A stretch of DNA of 64,000 bases from an uncultured Christensenella sp. (GTDB taxonomy: Bacteria; Bacillota; Clostridia; Christensenellales; CAG-917), in contig CAJTYG010000002.1 in assembly GCA_910584155.1 (NCBI GenBank), positions 154,984 through 218,983 of the forward strand, given 5' to 3'. A model generated the notes under the pieces. It searched no databases, had not been told where the DNA came from, and saw only the letters and a program-made list of their open reading frames with translations. Made by a program: the position numbers and the translations under genes. Below are positions 8,473-16,187 of the stretch, piece by piece (position 1 is the first letter of the stretch; the number at the start of each line of letters is the position of its first letter).

Positions 8473-8958
8473 TTACGTTCTTTGCGCACTTTTTCTGTCG
8501 CAGATGTTGTCCATTGCAATTACAAATGCGATCATAAACGGCATTTCTTCCTCACCCGCTTCAAGCTCGAAGGCGTCCCGTATCACAGTAAACTGTCTTC
8601 TTACAATGCCCACGGTCACACCGTTTTTAAGTATTTCGGACTGCATGGAAAACCATTTGCCGTTTATGCTGTAAGTTGCGCCTTCAACCTCGATATCGTA
8701 TCCCGGCGAAAAAATCCTATCCTTTATCTTTGCAATACGGTTTTTGTCGGCGTCATATATAAGAGCGCTGTGAAACAAAAAGCGGAACCATTTGTTTCTC
8801 ACCTTATAAAGCGTTTTACCGTCGAGCGTGCAAACTCTCTTCACCTTTGTAGGGCTGAATGCTCTTCCCTTGACGTCAAACAACGACTTGCCCGATGCGT
8901 CGGTCACAGTTGATTTGCCTGTAATAGAAAACAATTTGTTTTTGATATAAACCTTCAT
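8473..8958 (-). CDS. LURP-one-related (LOR/YxjI, tubby-like fold) protein
   Basis: 161 residues, no signal peptide or membrane helix. It has the features of the LOR/YxjI family: MKVYIKNKLFSITGK start, DASGKSLFDVKG, repeated short beta segments with Y-x-I/V and W-F (KWFRFLF, KWFSMQS), and a final hydrophobic helix EMPFMIAFVIAMDNI. Relatives adopt a 12-strand barrel around a central helix; their biochemical role is unknown, and lipid or membrane binding is suggested by analogy to tubby. It is a single-gene unit with its own consensus promoter, good SD (GGGAGGATCC) and terminator. Family confidence is high, function unknown. Confidence 0.8.
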   Translation of the reverse strand: MKVYIKNKLFSITGKSTVTDASGKSLFDVKGRAFSPTKVKRVCTLDGKTLYKVRNKWFRFLFHSALIYDADKNRIAKIKDRIFSPGYDIEVEGATYSINGKWFSMQSEILKNGVTVGIVRRQFTVIRDAFELEAGEEEMPFMIAFVIAMDNICDRKSAQRT

Positions 8959-8970
8959 TGGATCCTCCCG

Positions 8971-8993
8971 TGCGATATTTTAAAAATATCGCA
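8971..8993. promoter_or_regulatory. Palindrome in the LOR gene leader
   Basis: TGCGATATTTT facing AAAAATATCGCA, lying between the predicted transcription start and the ribosome binding site of the gene at 8958. It could be an operator or an mRNA hairpin. Confidence 0.5.
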
Positions 8994-9008
8994 TAAATTA
9001 TTATACAC

Positions 9009-9037
9009 ATTGTACAATAAATATATAACGTTGTCAA
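9009..9037 (-). promoter_or_regulatory. Promoter of the LOR gene
   Basis: Minus-strand TTGACA (9032-9037), 17-bp spacer, TACAAT (9009-9014). Predicted +1 near 9002, about 45 nt ahead of the ATG. Confidence 0.8.
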
Positions 9038-9097
9038 TACCTTATTTTAATCGGACATTATCCGACGATATATCCCATATTCTGCCATATTTAACAC

Positions 9098-9129
9098 AAA
9101 AGCCGCTGCGCAGTTTCGCAGCGGCTTTT
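9098..9129. terminator. Terminator after the EF-G-like gene
   Basis: Arms AAAAGCCGCTGCG (9098-9110) and CGCAGCGGCTTTT (9117-9129) with loop CAGTTT. It is about 20 nt past the stop of the gene at 9152. The A and T flanks would allow action on either strand, but only the minus-strand gene needs it. Confidence 0.85.
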
Positions 9130-9151
9130 AAAATGCTTATAATCTGTCTGT

Positions 9152-11203
9152 TTAGTTGTTTTCACGTGCCTTTGCCTCGGCTATGATCTTGTCGTTGTTC
9201 ATTGCAGGCACTTCCTCATAGCGCACGAGGTGCATTTCAAACTTGCCTCTGCCCTGCGTCATCGAGCGCAAATCAGTTGCGTAGCGGAACATTTCCGCCT
9301 GCGGCACTTCGGCAGTGATAATCTGCTTGCCGTTTGCCATATCCGTGCCGAGTATTCTGCCTCTGCGCTTGTTCATATCGCCGAGTATATCACCGAGATA
9401 TTCGTCGGGAACGGTTATCTTAGCTTCCATAATAGGCTCGAGAAAGCAAGGCGCTGCTGCTGCAATGCCGTCCGCATACGAAAGCTTTGCGGCTGTGACG
9501 AATGCGATTTCCTTGCTATCGACGGGGTGATACTTACCGTCGTACAGAGTGGCTTTGAGGTTGACCATAGGATATCCTGCGAGCACGCCGTGCTTGATAG
9601 CCTCACGCAAGCCCTTTTCGACTGCGGGGATAAACTGACGTGGCACTGCGCCGCCGACGACTGCGTCGACAAACTCAAATATTCCGTCCTCGGCGCCCGG
9701 CTCGTATTTGATAAACACATCGCCGTACTGACCTGCGCCGCCCGATTGCTTCTTATGCTTGCCCTCTGCCTGCGCCGTCTTTTTGATGGTCTCTCTGTAT
9801 GCGACTCTCGGCTCCTGCCAAGTGATATCAATGCCGAGCTTTGCCTTTACACGCTTGCACATGATGTCAAGCTGTGCTTCGCCAAGACCGCTGATGAGCA
9901 CGTCGCCTGTTTCGATGTTCTTTTCCACCTTGAAGGTAGCGTCCTCTTCCTGCATTTTGATGAGACCTTGAATTGCCTTTTCCTCATCCTTTGCCGCCTT
10001 GACAGCGTATGAGATGACGGGCGTTGGGAATTCTATCTTTTCAAACACAAGCTTGTTGCCGCTTGCAGCGAGCGTATCGTTGGTGTTTGTATACACAAGC
10101 TTTGCCACTGCGCCGATATCGCCTGCGGACAGGCAGTCCACGGTTTCCTGCTTTTTGCCCTTGAGCACATAAAGCGCACCGACCTTCTCCTGCTTTTCCT
10201 GCGAGTTGTTTACAACGGAATCGCCGCTTGTAAGCTTGCCCTGAATGACCTTGAATATGAGCAGCTTGCCAACGTACGGGTCCACAACAGACTTGATGAC
10301 CTGTGCGCTGAAGGGTGCGTTTGCGTCAACGCCGATTTCCTTTTCCTCATCGCCGACCATAGCTTTGATTTTATGTACTCTCGAGGGATCGGGCATCAGG
10401 TCGACTATCTTTTCCATAAGTCTTGCTACGCCCTTTGACGTGAGTGCGTTGCCTGCCATAAGAGGTATAAACACCTCGTCTGCGATAGCTACGTGCAAGC
10501 CCTTTTGAATTTCCTCATCGGTGAATTTTTCGCCGTCAAAGAATTTCATCATAAGCTCCTCGTCCGTCTCGGCGATCATTTCCATAAGCTTGCCGTTGTA
10601 ATTGTCTATATCGCCCTGCATTGCGGCGGGAACGTCTATAGCCTTGCCCGCAAGGTCGTACGCCTTGCCGCTGAGCACGTCTACAGAACCGACCATTGCG
10701 CCGTTCTGCATGATGGGCAGCTCAACAGGCACGACCATATTGTATTTTGCCATAATGGCTTTAACGGTGCCGTTGAAATCGGAATTGTCCTTGTCCACCG
10801 CATTGACAAATATAAATGCGGGCACCTTCTTTTCGTTGCAAAGGTCAAGAGCCTTTTCGGTGCCGACCGTAACAGAGCCGGACGCCGAAGTGACTACGAC
10901 GGCGCTGTCTGCAGCCTGCAGTGCGGATTGCATCTCGCCCTCGAAATCGAAAAATCCGGGAACGTCAAGCAGGTTTATCTTTACGTCACGGTAAACGGCA
11001 TAGCCGAGAGCCAAAGAAATTGAAATCTTACGTTTTATTTCTTCATCGTCATAGTCCATCGTAGACGAACCGTCGTCTACTTTGCCAAGACGTGTTATGG
11101 TCTTTGCCTCAAACATTATTGCCTCGGCAAGAGACGTCTTGCCTTCGCCGGAGTGTCCGATAAGTGCTACGTTACGGATGGATTTTGTATCAAATACTTT
11201 CAT
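9152..11203 (-). CDS. EF-G-like translation factor GTPase (EF-G paralogue)
   Basis: 683 residues with the full EF-G domain order: G domain, domain II, domain III (ALQ-like IQGLIKMQEEDATFKV), domain IV (YGDVFIKYEP...GYPMVNLKATLYDGKYHPVDS) and V (LGDILGDMNKRRGRI). The G domain is divergent. The P-loop is GHSGEGKT (16-23), not AHIDAGKT. G3 is DVPGF with Phe84 where EF-G has the catalytic His. G4 is NAVD (134-137), lacking the Lys of NKxD. This matches the EF-G-like subfamily that many Firmicutes carry beside true FusA, so it is unlikely to be the main elongation factor. Its own promoter and terminator flank it. SD AAAAAGGGG lies ahead of the ATG. Role unknown: ribosome release or stress translation are possibilities. 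Confidence 0.88.
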   Translation of the reverse strand: MKVFDTKSIRNVALIGHSGEGKTSLAEAIMFEAKTITRLGKVDDGSSTMDYDDEEIKRKISISLALGYAVYRDVKINLLDVPGFFDFEGEMQSALQAADSAVVVTSASGSVTVGTEKALDLCNEKKVPAFIFVNAVDKDNSDFNGTVKAIMAKYNMVVPVELPIMQNGAMVGSVDVLSGKAYDLAGKAIDVPAAMQGDIDNYNGKLMEMIAETDEELMMKFFDGEKFTDEEIQKGLHVAIADEVFIPLMAGNALTSKGVARLMEKIVDLMPDPSRVHKIKAMVGDEEKEIGVDANAPFSAQVIKSVVDPYVGKLLIFKVIQGKLTSGDSVVNNSQEKQEKVGALYVLKGKKQETVDCLSAGDIGAVAKLVYTNTNDTLAASGNKLVFEKIEFPTPVISYAVKAAKDEEKAIQGLIKMQEEDATFKVEKNIETGDVLISGLGEAQLDIMCKRVKAKLGIDITWQEPRVAYRETIKKTAQAEGKHKKQSGGAGQYGDVFIKYEPGAEDGIFEFVDAVVGGAVPRQFIPAVEKGLREAIKHGVLAGYPMVNLKATLYDGKYHPVDSKEIAFVTAAKLSYADGIAAAAPCFLEPIMEAKITVPDEYLGDILGDMNKRRGRILGTDMANGKQIITAEVPQAEMFRYATDLRSMTQGRGKFEMHLVRYEEVPAMNNDKIIAEAKARENN

Positions 11204-11233
11204 AAATAACCCCTTTTTGCAGTCGTTATTTCA

Positions 11234-11262
11234 ATTCTATAATATGTCGGATAAAATTTCAA
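11234..11262 (-). promoter_or_regulatory. Promoter of the EF-G-like gene
   Basis: Minus-strand TTGAAA (11257-11262), 17-bp spacer, TAGAAT (11234-11239), about 30 nt ahead of the start codon. Apart from this and the racemase -10 box, I see nothing in the 320-nt divergent region 11204-11523. Confidence 0.7.
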
Positions 11263-11512
11263 TACCAAATTTTAAACATTTCGTATTTTTTTAGGCAAAC
11301 AACGGTCTTTATTATATAAATTCCGTGCAATTTGCACTGTTTTTGCAGTTGTGCAAACAAAAAAATATTGTTACGGCTTTTGTTTTCTGACGGAAAGCGG
11401 TTATTTTCAGCCGTTTTTAACGCTTTATTTTTAGTTTAATAAAGGCAGCAAGCAATTTACACGTCTGAGACAAATGAAAGGACAGCATAAGCATAGATGA
11501 CCTTTTGCGGCA

Positions 11513-11523
11513 TATAATGTCGT
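11513..11523 (+). promoter_or_regulatory. -10 box abutting the glutamate racemase start (possible leaderless mRNA)
   Basis: A perfect TATAAT at 11513-11518 sits 5 nt before ATG 11524, and there is no Shine-Dalgarno sequence between or before. No clear -35 hexamer is present. Confidence 0.4.
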
Positions 11524-12231
11524 ATGGCAGTTATTGGAGTTTACGACAGCGGCATAGGCGGTCTCACCACGGTAAAAAGGATATTGAACGAGTTTATAGG
11601 CAATGATATTTATTATTATTCGGACAATCTTCACCACCCGTTTGGCAATACCGACGAGGATAAGCTTAAGGTTGTCATCGAAAACGGAATAAAGCACGTG
11701 CGTGCGCACTCGGATACGGTAGTGCTTGCGTGCAACACTGCGTCGTCCGTCACTGACGATACCGATGTCATAAAGCTGCTTCCGCCTATAAAGGAATATG
11801 CCCCCGACGCACAAAACACTCTCATTCTTGCAACGGCACGCACGCTTTCAAAGCTAAACGCACCGCCCGACTTCAAGGTAGCCGATACAAAAGAGCTTGC
11901 GACTCTCATAGAAATTCAGGCAAGCCTGAACTATCTAAAAGGCAGCCTCGATATGAGCGAGCTGCTGCCATACATAGCTATGCGTTTGCATACGTTTAAG
12001 GGCGTAAAACGAGTGATTTTGGGCTGTTCGCACTACCTGTTTTGCAAAGAGCAGATAACAAAAATTTTGGGCGACGTGGAGTTTTGCGACGGCAACGACG
12101 ACCTGTGCGAGGCACTTAAAAGCAACGTATACGCGCGCCCTCTCGAGGCGAGCAGGATAACCTATGATTTTTCCGCTTTGAACGAGCAGAAAAAGTATGA
12201 TAAAATTTTAAAAATTCTTATGTCAAAATAA
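11524..12231 (+). CDS. murI: Glutamate racemase
   Basis: 235 residues. Makes D-glutamate for peptidoglycan by a two-cysteine proton-transfer mechanism. Seen directly: N-terminal GVYDSGIGGLTTV, HHPFGNT, first catalytic Cys70 in LACNTASS, and second Cys168 in ILGCSHYLF (most relatives have GCTHYP). It is 25-35 residues shorter than typical MurI, mostly between the two halves, but both catalytic cysteines are intact. The start has no SD and a -10 box ends 5 nt upstream. It converges with gpr 25 nt away and has no strong terminator. Aspartate racemase is a less likely alternative because of the GIGGL and GCSHY motifs. Confidence 0.85.
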   Translation: MAVIGVYDSGIGGLTTVKRILNEFIGNDIYYYSDNLHHPFGNTDEDKLKVVIENGIKHVRAHSDTVVLACNTASSVTDDTDVIKLLPPIKEYAPDAQNTLILATARTLSKLNAPPDFKVADTKELATLIEIQASLNYLKGSLDMSELLPYIAMRLHTFKGVKRVILGCSHYLFCKEQITKILGDVEFCDGNDDLCEALKSNVYARPLEASRITYDFSALNEQKKYDKILKILMSK

Positions 12232-12255
12232 AAACAGTATATCTAAACGGATATT

Positions 12256-13116
12256 TTATGCAAACGCTTTGTTGAGCGCAGTGGCAATCACGCCTGCCGA
12301 CGCAGACACAAGATAGTCTATTTCCTTTGGGGCCACAACCAAGCTAGACAGGTTTTTTTCTGCCATCTCCGCCCTCAACCTGAACTCGTCTATATCATAT
12401 CCGCCCGCAGTACAGTATTCCTTTACAAAGCTATATATCGCCGTGCGCATGGACAGCATCATGGGCACGCCTATAGCTATCACGGGCACGCCCAAAACCG
12501 ATTTATCTATCCGCTGCTTATCCTGCCCTACACCGCCTCCCGGCGCTATGCCTGCCGTGGACAGTTGAAACGACGTGCCGAGCCTCGCCACACTGCCCGT
12601 TGCGAGGCTGTCTATCACTATAACCGCACAGGGCTTCACCTTGTCTGTAACTGCGCTTGCGATATCGGCAGACTGCATTCCCGTCGTTCCAAGCACGCCT
12701 GTCGTCATTGCATACACGCACTGCTTTGTAAAGGATACGGGATATTCATTTGTGACCTCTATACCCTCTACGGTTTTATCGCCGAGCGCATCCGCTATCA
12801 CTCCGCCGTTGCCAAGCCCTATCACAAGCACGGGCGTGGTTTTTCTCACCGTGCCTATAAGCCCCATGACCGCCGTAGAAATGTATGTCGAAAGCGCCTT
12901 CAAGCCCCTTTCGCTATCATAAATGCTGCGGGGGCAATCGAAGGTGATGTATACGCCCCGTTCTCTGCCAACCTGCTTTGCAAGCTCCACGCTTTTTAAG
13001 TTCAGATAGTGCTGCACTATGCCGTGCGACAGCTCCGTGCGTTTTGTCAGCTCGCCAAGTCCGTTAGCCTCCGCCGCCTCTACGGCTAAATCGGATATAA
13101 AATCATCGGTTTTCAT
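12256..13116 (-). CDS. gpr: GPR endopeptidase (germination protease, family A25)
   Basis: 286 residues. Degrades small acid-soluble spore proteins when a spore germinates, so its presence implies a spore-forming lineage. Seen: TELSHGIV near the start, IGLGNGGVIADALGDK with Asp109, GVLGTTGMQSADI, and VIVIDSLATGSVARLG with Asp169, matching the two essential Asp residues of the family, then STAGIAPGGGVG. It is shorter than the Bacillus enzyme (about 370). The N-terminal propeptide and the start are uncertain; no SD precedes ATG 13116, and a sigma-G-like promoter ends 5 nt upstream. Single-gene unit. Confidence 0.88.
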   Translation of the reverse strand: MKTDDFISDLAVEAAEANGLGELTKRTELSHGIVQHYLNLKSVELAKQVGRERGVYITFDCPRSIYDSERGLKALSTYISTAVMGLIGTVRKTTPVLVIGLGNGGVIADALGDKTVEGIEVTNEYPVSFTKQCVYAMTTGVLGTTGMQSADIASAVTDKVKPCAVIVIDSLATGSVARLGTSFQLSTAGIAPGGGVGQDKQRIDKSVLGVPVIAIGVPMMLSMRTAIYSFVKEYCTAGGYDIDEFRLRAEMAEKNLSSLVVAPKEIDYLVSASAGVIATALNKAFA

Positions 13117-13121
13117 ACGTT

Positions 13122-13150
13122 TATTATGTATAATAGTAAAAAATCAATGC
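13122..13150 (-). promoter_or_regulatory. Sigma-G-like forespore promoter of gpr
   Basis: Minus-strand GCATT (13146-13150), 17-bp spacer, CATAATA (13122-13128), which fits the sigma-G -10 consensus CATWHTA. The box ends 5 nt before the ATG. The -35 element is a partial match, so this is tentative. Confidence 0.45.
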
Positions 13151-13158
13151 AAAAACGG

Positions 13159-13187
13159 TTGCAACTTATTTGCGGTTGTGTTAAGAT
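13159..13187 (+). promoter_or_regulatory. Promoter of rpsT
   Basis: TTGCAA (13159-13164), 17-bp spacer, TAAGAT (13182-13187). The leader is short, about 33 nt, and holds SD GAGGAG. Confidence 0.6.
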
Positions 13188-13226
13188 ATCAAAGATATTT
13201 ATTGTACAAGGTACGAGGAGAAAAAT

Positions 13227-13499
13227 ATGCCAAATATTAAGTCAGCAAAAAAGAGAGTTATCACCTCTGAAAAGAGAAACGAAATCAACACCGCCAAAAG
13301 GTCACGTGTCAAAACAGCTATAAAGAAATTTAACGCAGCTATCGACGCAAACGACGTCGCACTTGCCGAAAAGCTTTTGCCTGAGACTATGTCGGTCATT
13401 GATTGCGCTATGAAGGATGGCATCTTCAAGGCAAACACCGCCGCAAGAAAGAAAGCCACCATCTGCCGTTCTCTCGACAAAATCAAAGCAGCAAAATAA
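13227..13499 (+). CDS. rpsT: 30S ribosomal protein S20
   Basis: 90 residues, normal length, with the S20 start MPNIKSAKKRV and the highly basic three-helix composition (RSRVKTAIKKF, KANTAARKKATICRSLDKIK). Binds 16S rRNA in early small-subunit assembly. Single gene with a promoter, good SD and strong terminator. Its usual neighbours holA or lepA are absent, but gpr directly upstream and divergent is a common clostridial arrangement. Confidence 0.97.
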   Translation: MPNIKSAKKRVITSEKRNEINTAKRSRVKTAIKKFNAAIDANDVALAEKLLPETMSVIDCAMKDGIFKANTAARKKATICRSLDKIKAAK

Positions 13500-13520
13500 G
13501 TGATAATATAAATTAAATTT

Positions 13521-13550
13521 AAAAGGCTGTCTATGCACAGCCTTTTTTTC
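13521..13550 (+). terminator. Terminator of rpsT
   Basis: Arms AAGGCTGT (13523-13530) and ACAGCCTT (13537-13544) with loop CTATGC, followed by a run of T. The opposite strand has a weaker T run, so it may also end the convergent unit at 13562. Confidence 0.9.
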
Positions 13551-13561
13551 GTTATAAAAAT

Positions 13562-14113
13562 TTATTTGTCCTGCGGATTATATCTTGTATAGCGTATATC
13601 TATCCCCTTTTCTTTGAGCATATTTTCTACAAGCTCCGTATCGCTGTCGTTTGCGCCTACCCAACACCGCTTTTTGCCGTTTTTTCCGTACAAAGTGATA
13701 GAATTGTACATCGTTTCATTTTTTAAAACCATAGCATAGGCGAAGTCGCCGTAATCGAAGCTTTCAGTTTTAATAAAAAATCGATACACCGTCACTCCGT
13801 CCTGAGTGAATCGTATCTGCGCAAAGCTTAAAATACTGTAGCTTATCATCAAAATCACTGCAACGCACAGCGTCAAAGCATATAGTGCAATATTACGAAT
13901 TAAAAGGTTTATCACAAAAAATATTATTGCACAAAAAAGCACCTCACAGCCAAACGCTATGCTTGTTTTAAAATCGCCTTCTATCTTAAAATCGTTTGGC
14001 TCTTTAGGCTTAGGCGACCTTTTATTTGCGCAAAAGCGAACGATTTTGTATGTCATAACAATAAGCGCATACAGCATTGTTACAGACAGTAATGTGAACG
14101 CCGCTATCGTCAT
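13562..14113 (-). CDS. Membrane protein with PH-like C-terminal domain, function unknown
   Basis: 183 residues. One N-terminal helix (about 5-27) and two closely spaced helices (about 53-97) precede a soluble domain (100-183) of short beta strands with ARFTQDGV/YRFFIKTESFDYGDF-like pattern, as in bacterial PH-domain membrane proteins. SD GGGGGG ahead of ATG 14113. It starts 15 nt after the stop of the anchored subtilisin gene, so the two are likely cotranscribed. The PH-like call rests on pattern only. Confidence 0.6.
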   Translation of the reverse strand: MTIAAFTLLSVTMLYALIVMTYKIVRFCANKRSPKPKEPNDFKIEGDFKTSIAFGCEVLFCAIIFFVINLLIRNIALYALTLCVAVILMISYSILSFAQIRFTQDGVTVYRFFIKTESFDYGDFAYAMVLKNETMYNSITLYGKNGKKRCWVGANDSDTELVENMLKEKGIDIRYTRYNPQDK

Positions 14114-14128
14114 TGTTTCCCCCCCCTC

Positions 14129-15997
14129 TCAATGCGAGCGATTTTTGTGTTTTGACAAATGCTTTGCCAAAACCGTGATAACTACCGTAAGCACAACAAT
14201 AGCCAAAGCCGTTGCCACTACGATGGAAATGACATTGAGCACCGTCCTGCGATGAGTCTCTTCCGTCGGTTGCATAACCGTCAAAACCATTTCCTCGCTT
14301 GAAAAATTGTCTATCTTAAATTTTATTTTATAATCGCCGTTTCCCTGAGGAATGAAATCAAAGGACGGTCCCACGTGCAGCATCACATCGTTGACATACC
14401 ATTTTACGGAAACAGCTTCGTCTGCGGACAAATTTTGCAAGCCGTCTATCTGCACATGATATGGCTTGCCTATCTCAAGCCCATTATTTAAAACCTTCTT
14501 GCCGCCCTCATCAAATGCTGATAGCTTCATGGACGAAACGTATTCGCCCGTCACTTTCGCATAATCTACGGTAATATTGACGGAGCTTGCAAGAGTAAAG
14601 CTCTCGCCCGATTCGTTGTGATAGTCCCAAACAGCGTCGATTTTTGTCGATCCGACCTTATTTTTGGGCGTATATTCTATATTGAAGCCGCTGCCTATGA
14701 GCTCGTCGCCTATAAACCAACGCACGCTGCCTTTCCCTCTATACGTATTTGGCAGCACATTCAATTTGAGCTCGACGGGCTTTATTGAGCCTAATCTTTG
14801 CAATGAGAGAGATTCGTCAAATACGATAGAAGCTTCTGCCGACGTCACGCCGACCAAAGCATTGATATCAAATATCTTATGCTCGTCGCCGCCCTTTTTC
14901 AACGTATCCGTAAAAGCGTTGCGTACAAGCTCTGCAATCTCCTGCGGACTTTTGTGCTTTGCGCTATCGCCCGCAATCGCAGCATGCTTCATCGTGACAA
15001 GCGCAGTGCCGAACGCCACTACAGGCGACGCCATGCTTGTGCCCGACAGCATCTTATATTTGTCGAAATCGTAAGTTTTATTGCTTGTATCATTGCCTGC
15101 CTTCGCACTGTAAATTGCGTCACCGGGTGCGCAAAGGTCATAGTAAGTGCCGAAATTTGACGAGTCGCTCAGCTTAAGCTCGGTTTCCCCGCTTCTCTTC
15201 TGCCGATAATTCATCACTCCGATTACGTTTGAGAGCGCAGCGGGATAGCGCTTCACGTTGCGCCAATCATTGCCTGCGGCAGCGACAAGCACCGTCTTTT
15301 CATGCATAGAGGAATATTTTATATCTGCGAAGCTCTCCTGCTCGGAGGACAGCGACAAATTTACCGCACTCGCACCCTTTGAAATGGCAAATTCGATAGC
15401 TTTCTTTACACTGCTGCCTGTAAAATTTTTTCCGCTTGAAGCTTTTATCGGCAGAATTTTGATGTATTGCTCGAGGTCGAGACTGTGTATCAGCGTAGCT
15501 ATTATCCCGCATACGTGAGTTCCGTGCTTGTCGGACGCATCGTCGACGACGTTGCTGTCGCTATATCCCGACGCCGTGTTTTTCACAATGGGGTTGCCAA
15601 GCGTGTCACGCAGTATAACGTCATATTTTCCAATGCCGTTTTCATCGACCTCGCCTTCGGAATAAACGCCGTTATCACCGTACTTTCCCGTAAACAGCTC
15701 GTGCGTAAGGTCTATACCGCTGTCGATGACGGCAACTATGATCGGGTGCTTCTTTAGATACTCAAAATCGTATGCTTCGTCCGCTTTCCAGCTTGCGACC
15801 GTGCGCTTCAGAGTGCTCAGTCCAAGGTAGTCGTCGCCTGCCCACCAATCAAGTCCGTTGCCCGTCACATCCGTGACGTAATCGACCGGCAAAATAGCAT
15901 TTGCAATGTCGGTCGGGCAAAACAGAATTGAAGACAGTATCAGCACAAAGGCAAACATCAATACGAAATTTGCCTGTGTCCTGCGCACTTTGGTCAT
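14129..15997 (-). CDS. Subtilisin-like serine protease (S8) with C-terminal membrane anchor
   Basis: 622 residues from ATG 15997, chosen because GAGGTG lies 5 nt upstream; an in-frame ATG at 16018 lacks an SD. A signal helix precedes the mature chain. The catalytic triad is complete: Asp92 in VAVIDSGID, His161 in HGTHVCG, Ser321 in SGTSMASP, with the oxyanion Asn243 in AAGND. Two Ig-like or beta domains follow (about 395-560: VRWFIGDELIG, VKWYVNDVML), then a C-terminal helix and a basic tail (KHLSKHKNRSH). So it is a cell-surface protease with its active domain outside. No cognate substrate or inhibitor gene is visible next to it. Confidence 0.93.
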   Translation of the reverse strand: MTKVRRTQANFVLMFAFVLILSSILFCPTDIANAILPVDYVTDVTGNGLDWWAGDDYLGLSTLKRTVASWKADEAYDFEYLKKHPIIVAVIDSGIDLTHELFTGKYGDNGVYSEGEVDENGIGKYDVILRDTLGNPIVKNTASGYSDSNVVDDASDKHGTHVCGIIATLIHSLDLEQYIKILPIKASSGKNFTGSSVKKAIEFAISKGASAVNLSLSSEQESFADIKYSSMHEKTVLVAAAGNDWRNVKRYPAALSNVIGVMNYRQKRSGETELKLSDSSNFGTYYDLCAPGDAIYSAKAGNDTSNKTYDFDKYKMLSGTSMASPVVAFGTALVTMKHAAIAGDSAKHKSPQEIAELVRNAFTDTLKKGGDEHKIFDINALVGVTSAEASIVFDESLSLQRLGSIKPVELKLNVLPNTYRGKGSVRWFIGDELIGSGFNIEYTPKNKVGSTKIDAVWDYHNESGESFTLASSVNITVDYAKVTGEYVSSMKLSAFDEGGKKVLNNGLEIGKPYHVQIDGLQNLSADEAVSVKWYVNDVMLHVGPSFDFIPQGNGDYKIKFKIDNFSSEEMVLTVMQPTEETHRRTVLNVISIVVATALAIVVLTVVITVLAKHLSKHKNRSH

Positions 15998-16124
15998 ACG
16001 CACCTCATTTATAGTCATATAATAAATTATAATATATGATATATTATTTGTACATATATTTTGCAAATCTTAACTAAATCTTGACTAAAATTTGACAAAA
16101 ATCGTTATTCTAAACGAATGAATT

Positions 16125-16158
16125 ATAAAAAATAATCTCGCCGCAGCGAGATTATTTA
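16125..16158 (-). terminator. Terminator of the alpha-CTD/WG gene
   Basis: Arms AATAATCTCGC (16131-16141) and GCGAGATTATT (16146-16156), loop CGCA. On the minus strand it is followed by TTTTTTATAA. It lies about 30 nt past the stop at 16188. Confidence 0.85.
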
Positions 16159-16187
16159 CACATTTTTTGCTCTTTTTATGTCCGAAA

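Noticed and set aside
9230..10012. 260-codon plus-strand frame opposite the EF-G-like gene
   Set aside because: The minus frame encodes conserved EF-G domains throughout; the antisense frame has no promoter, SD or family motif.
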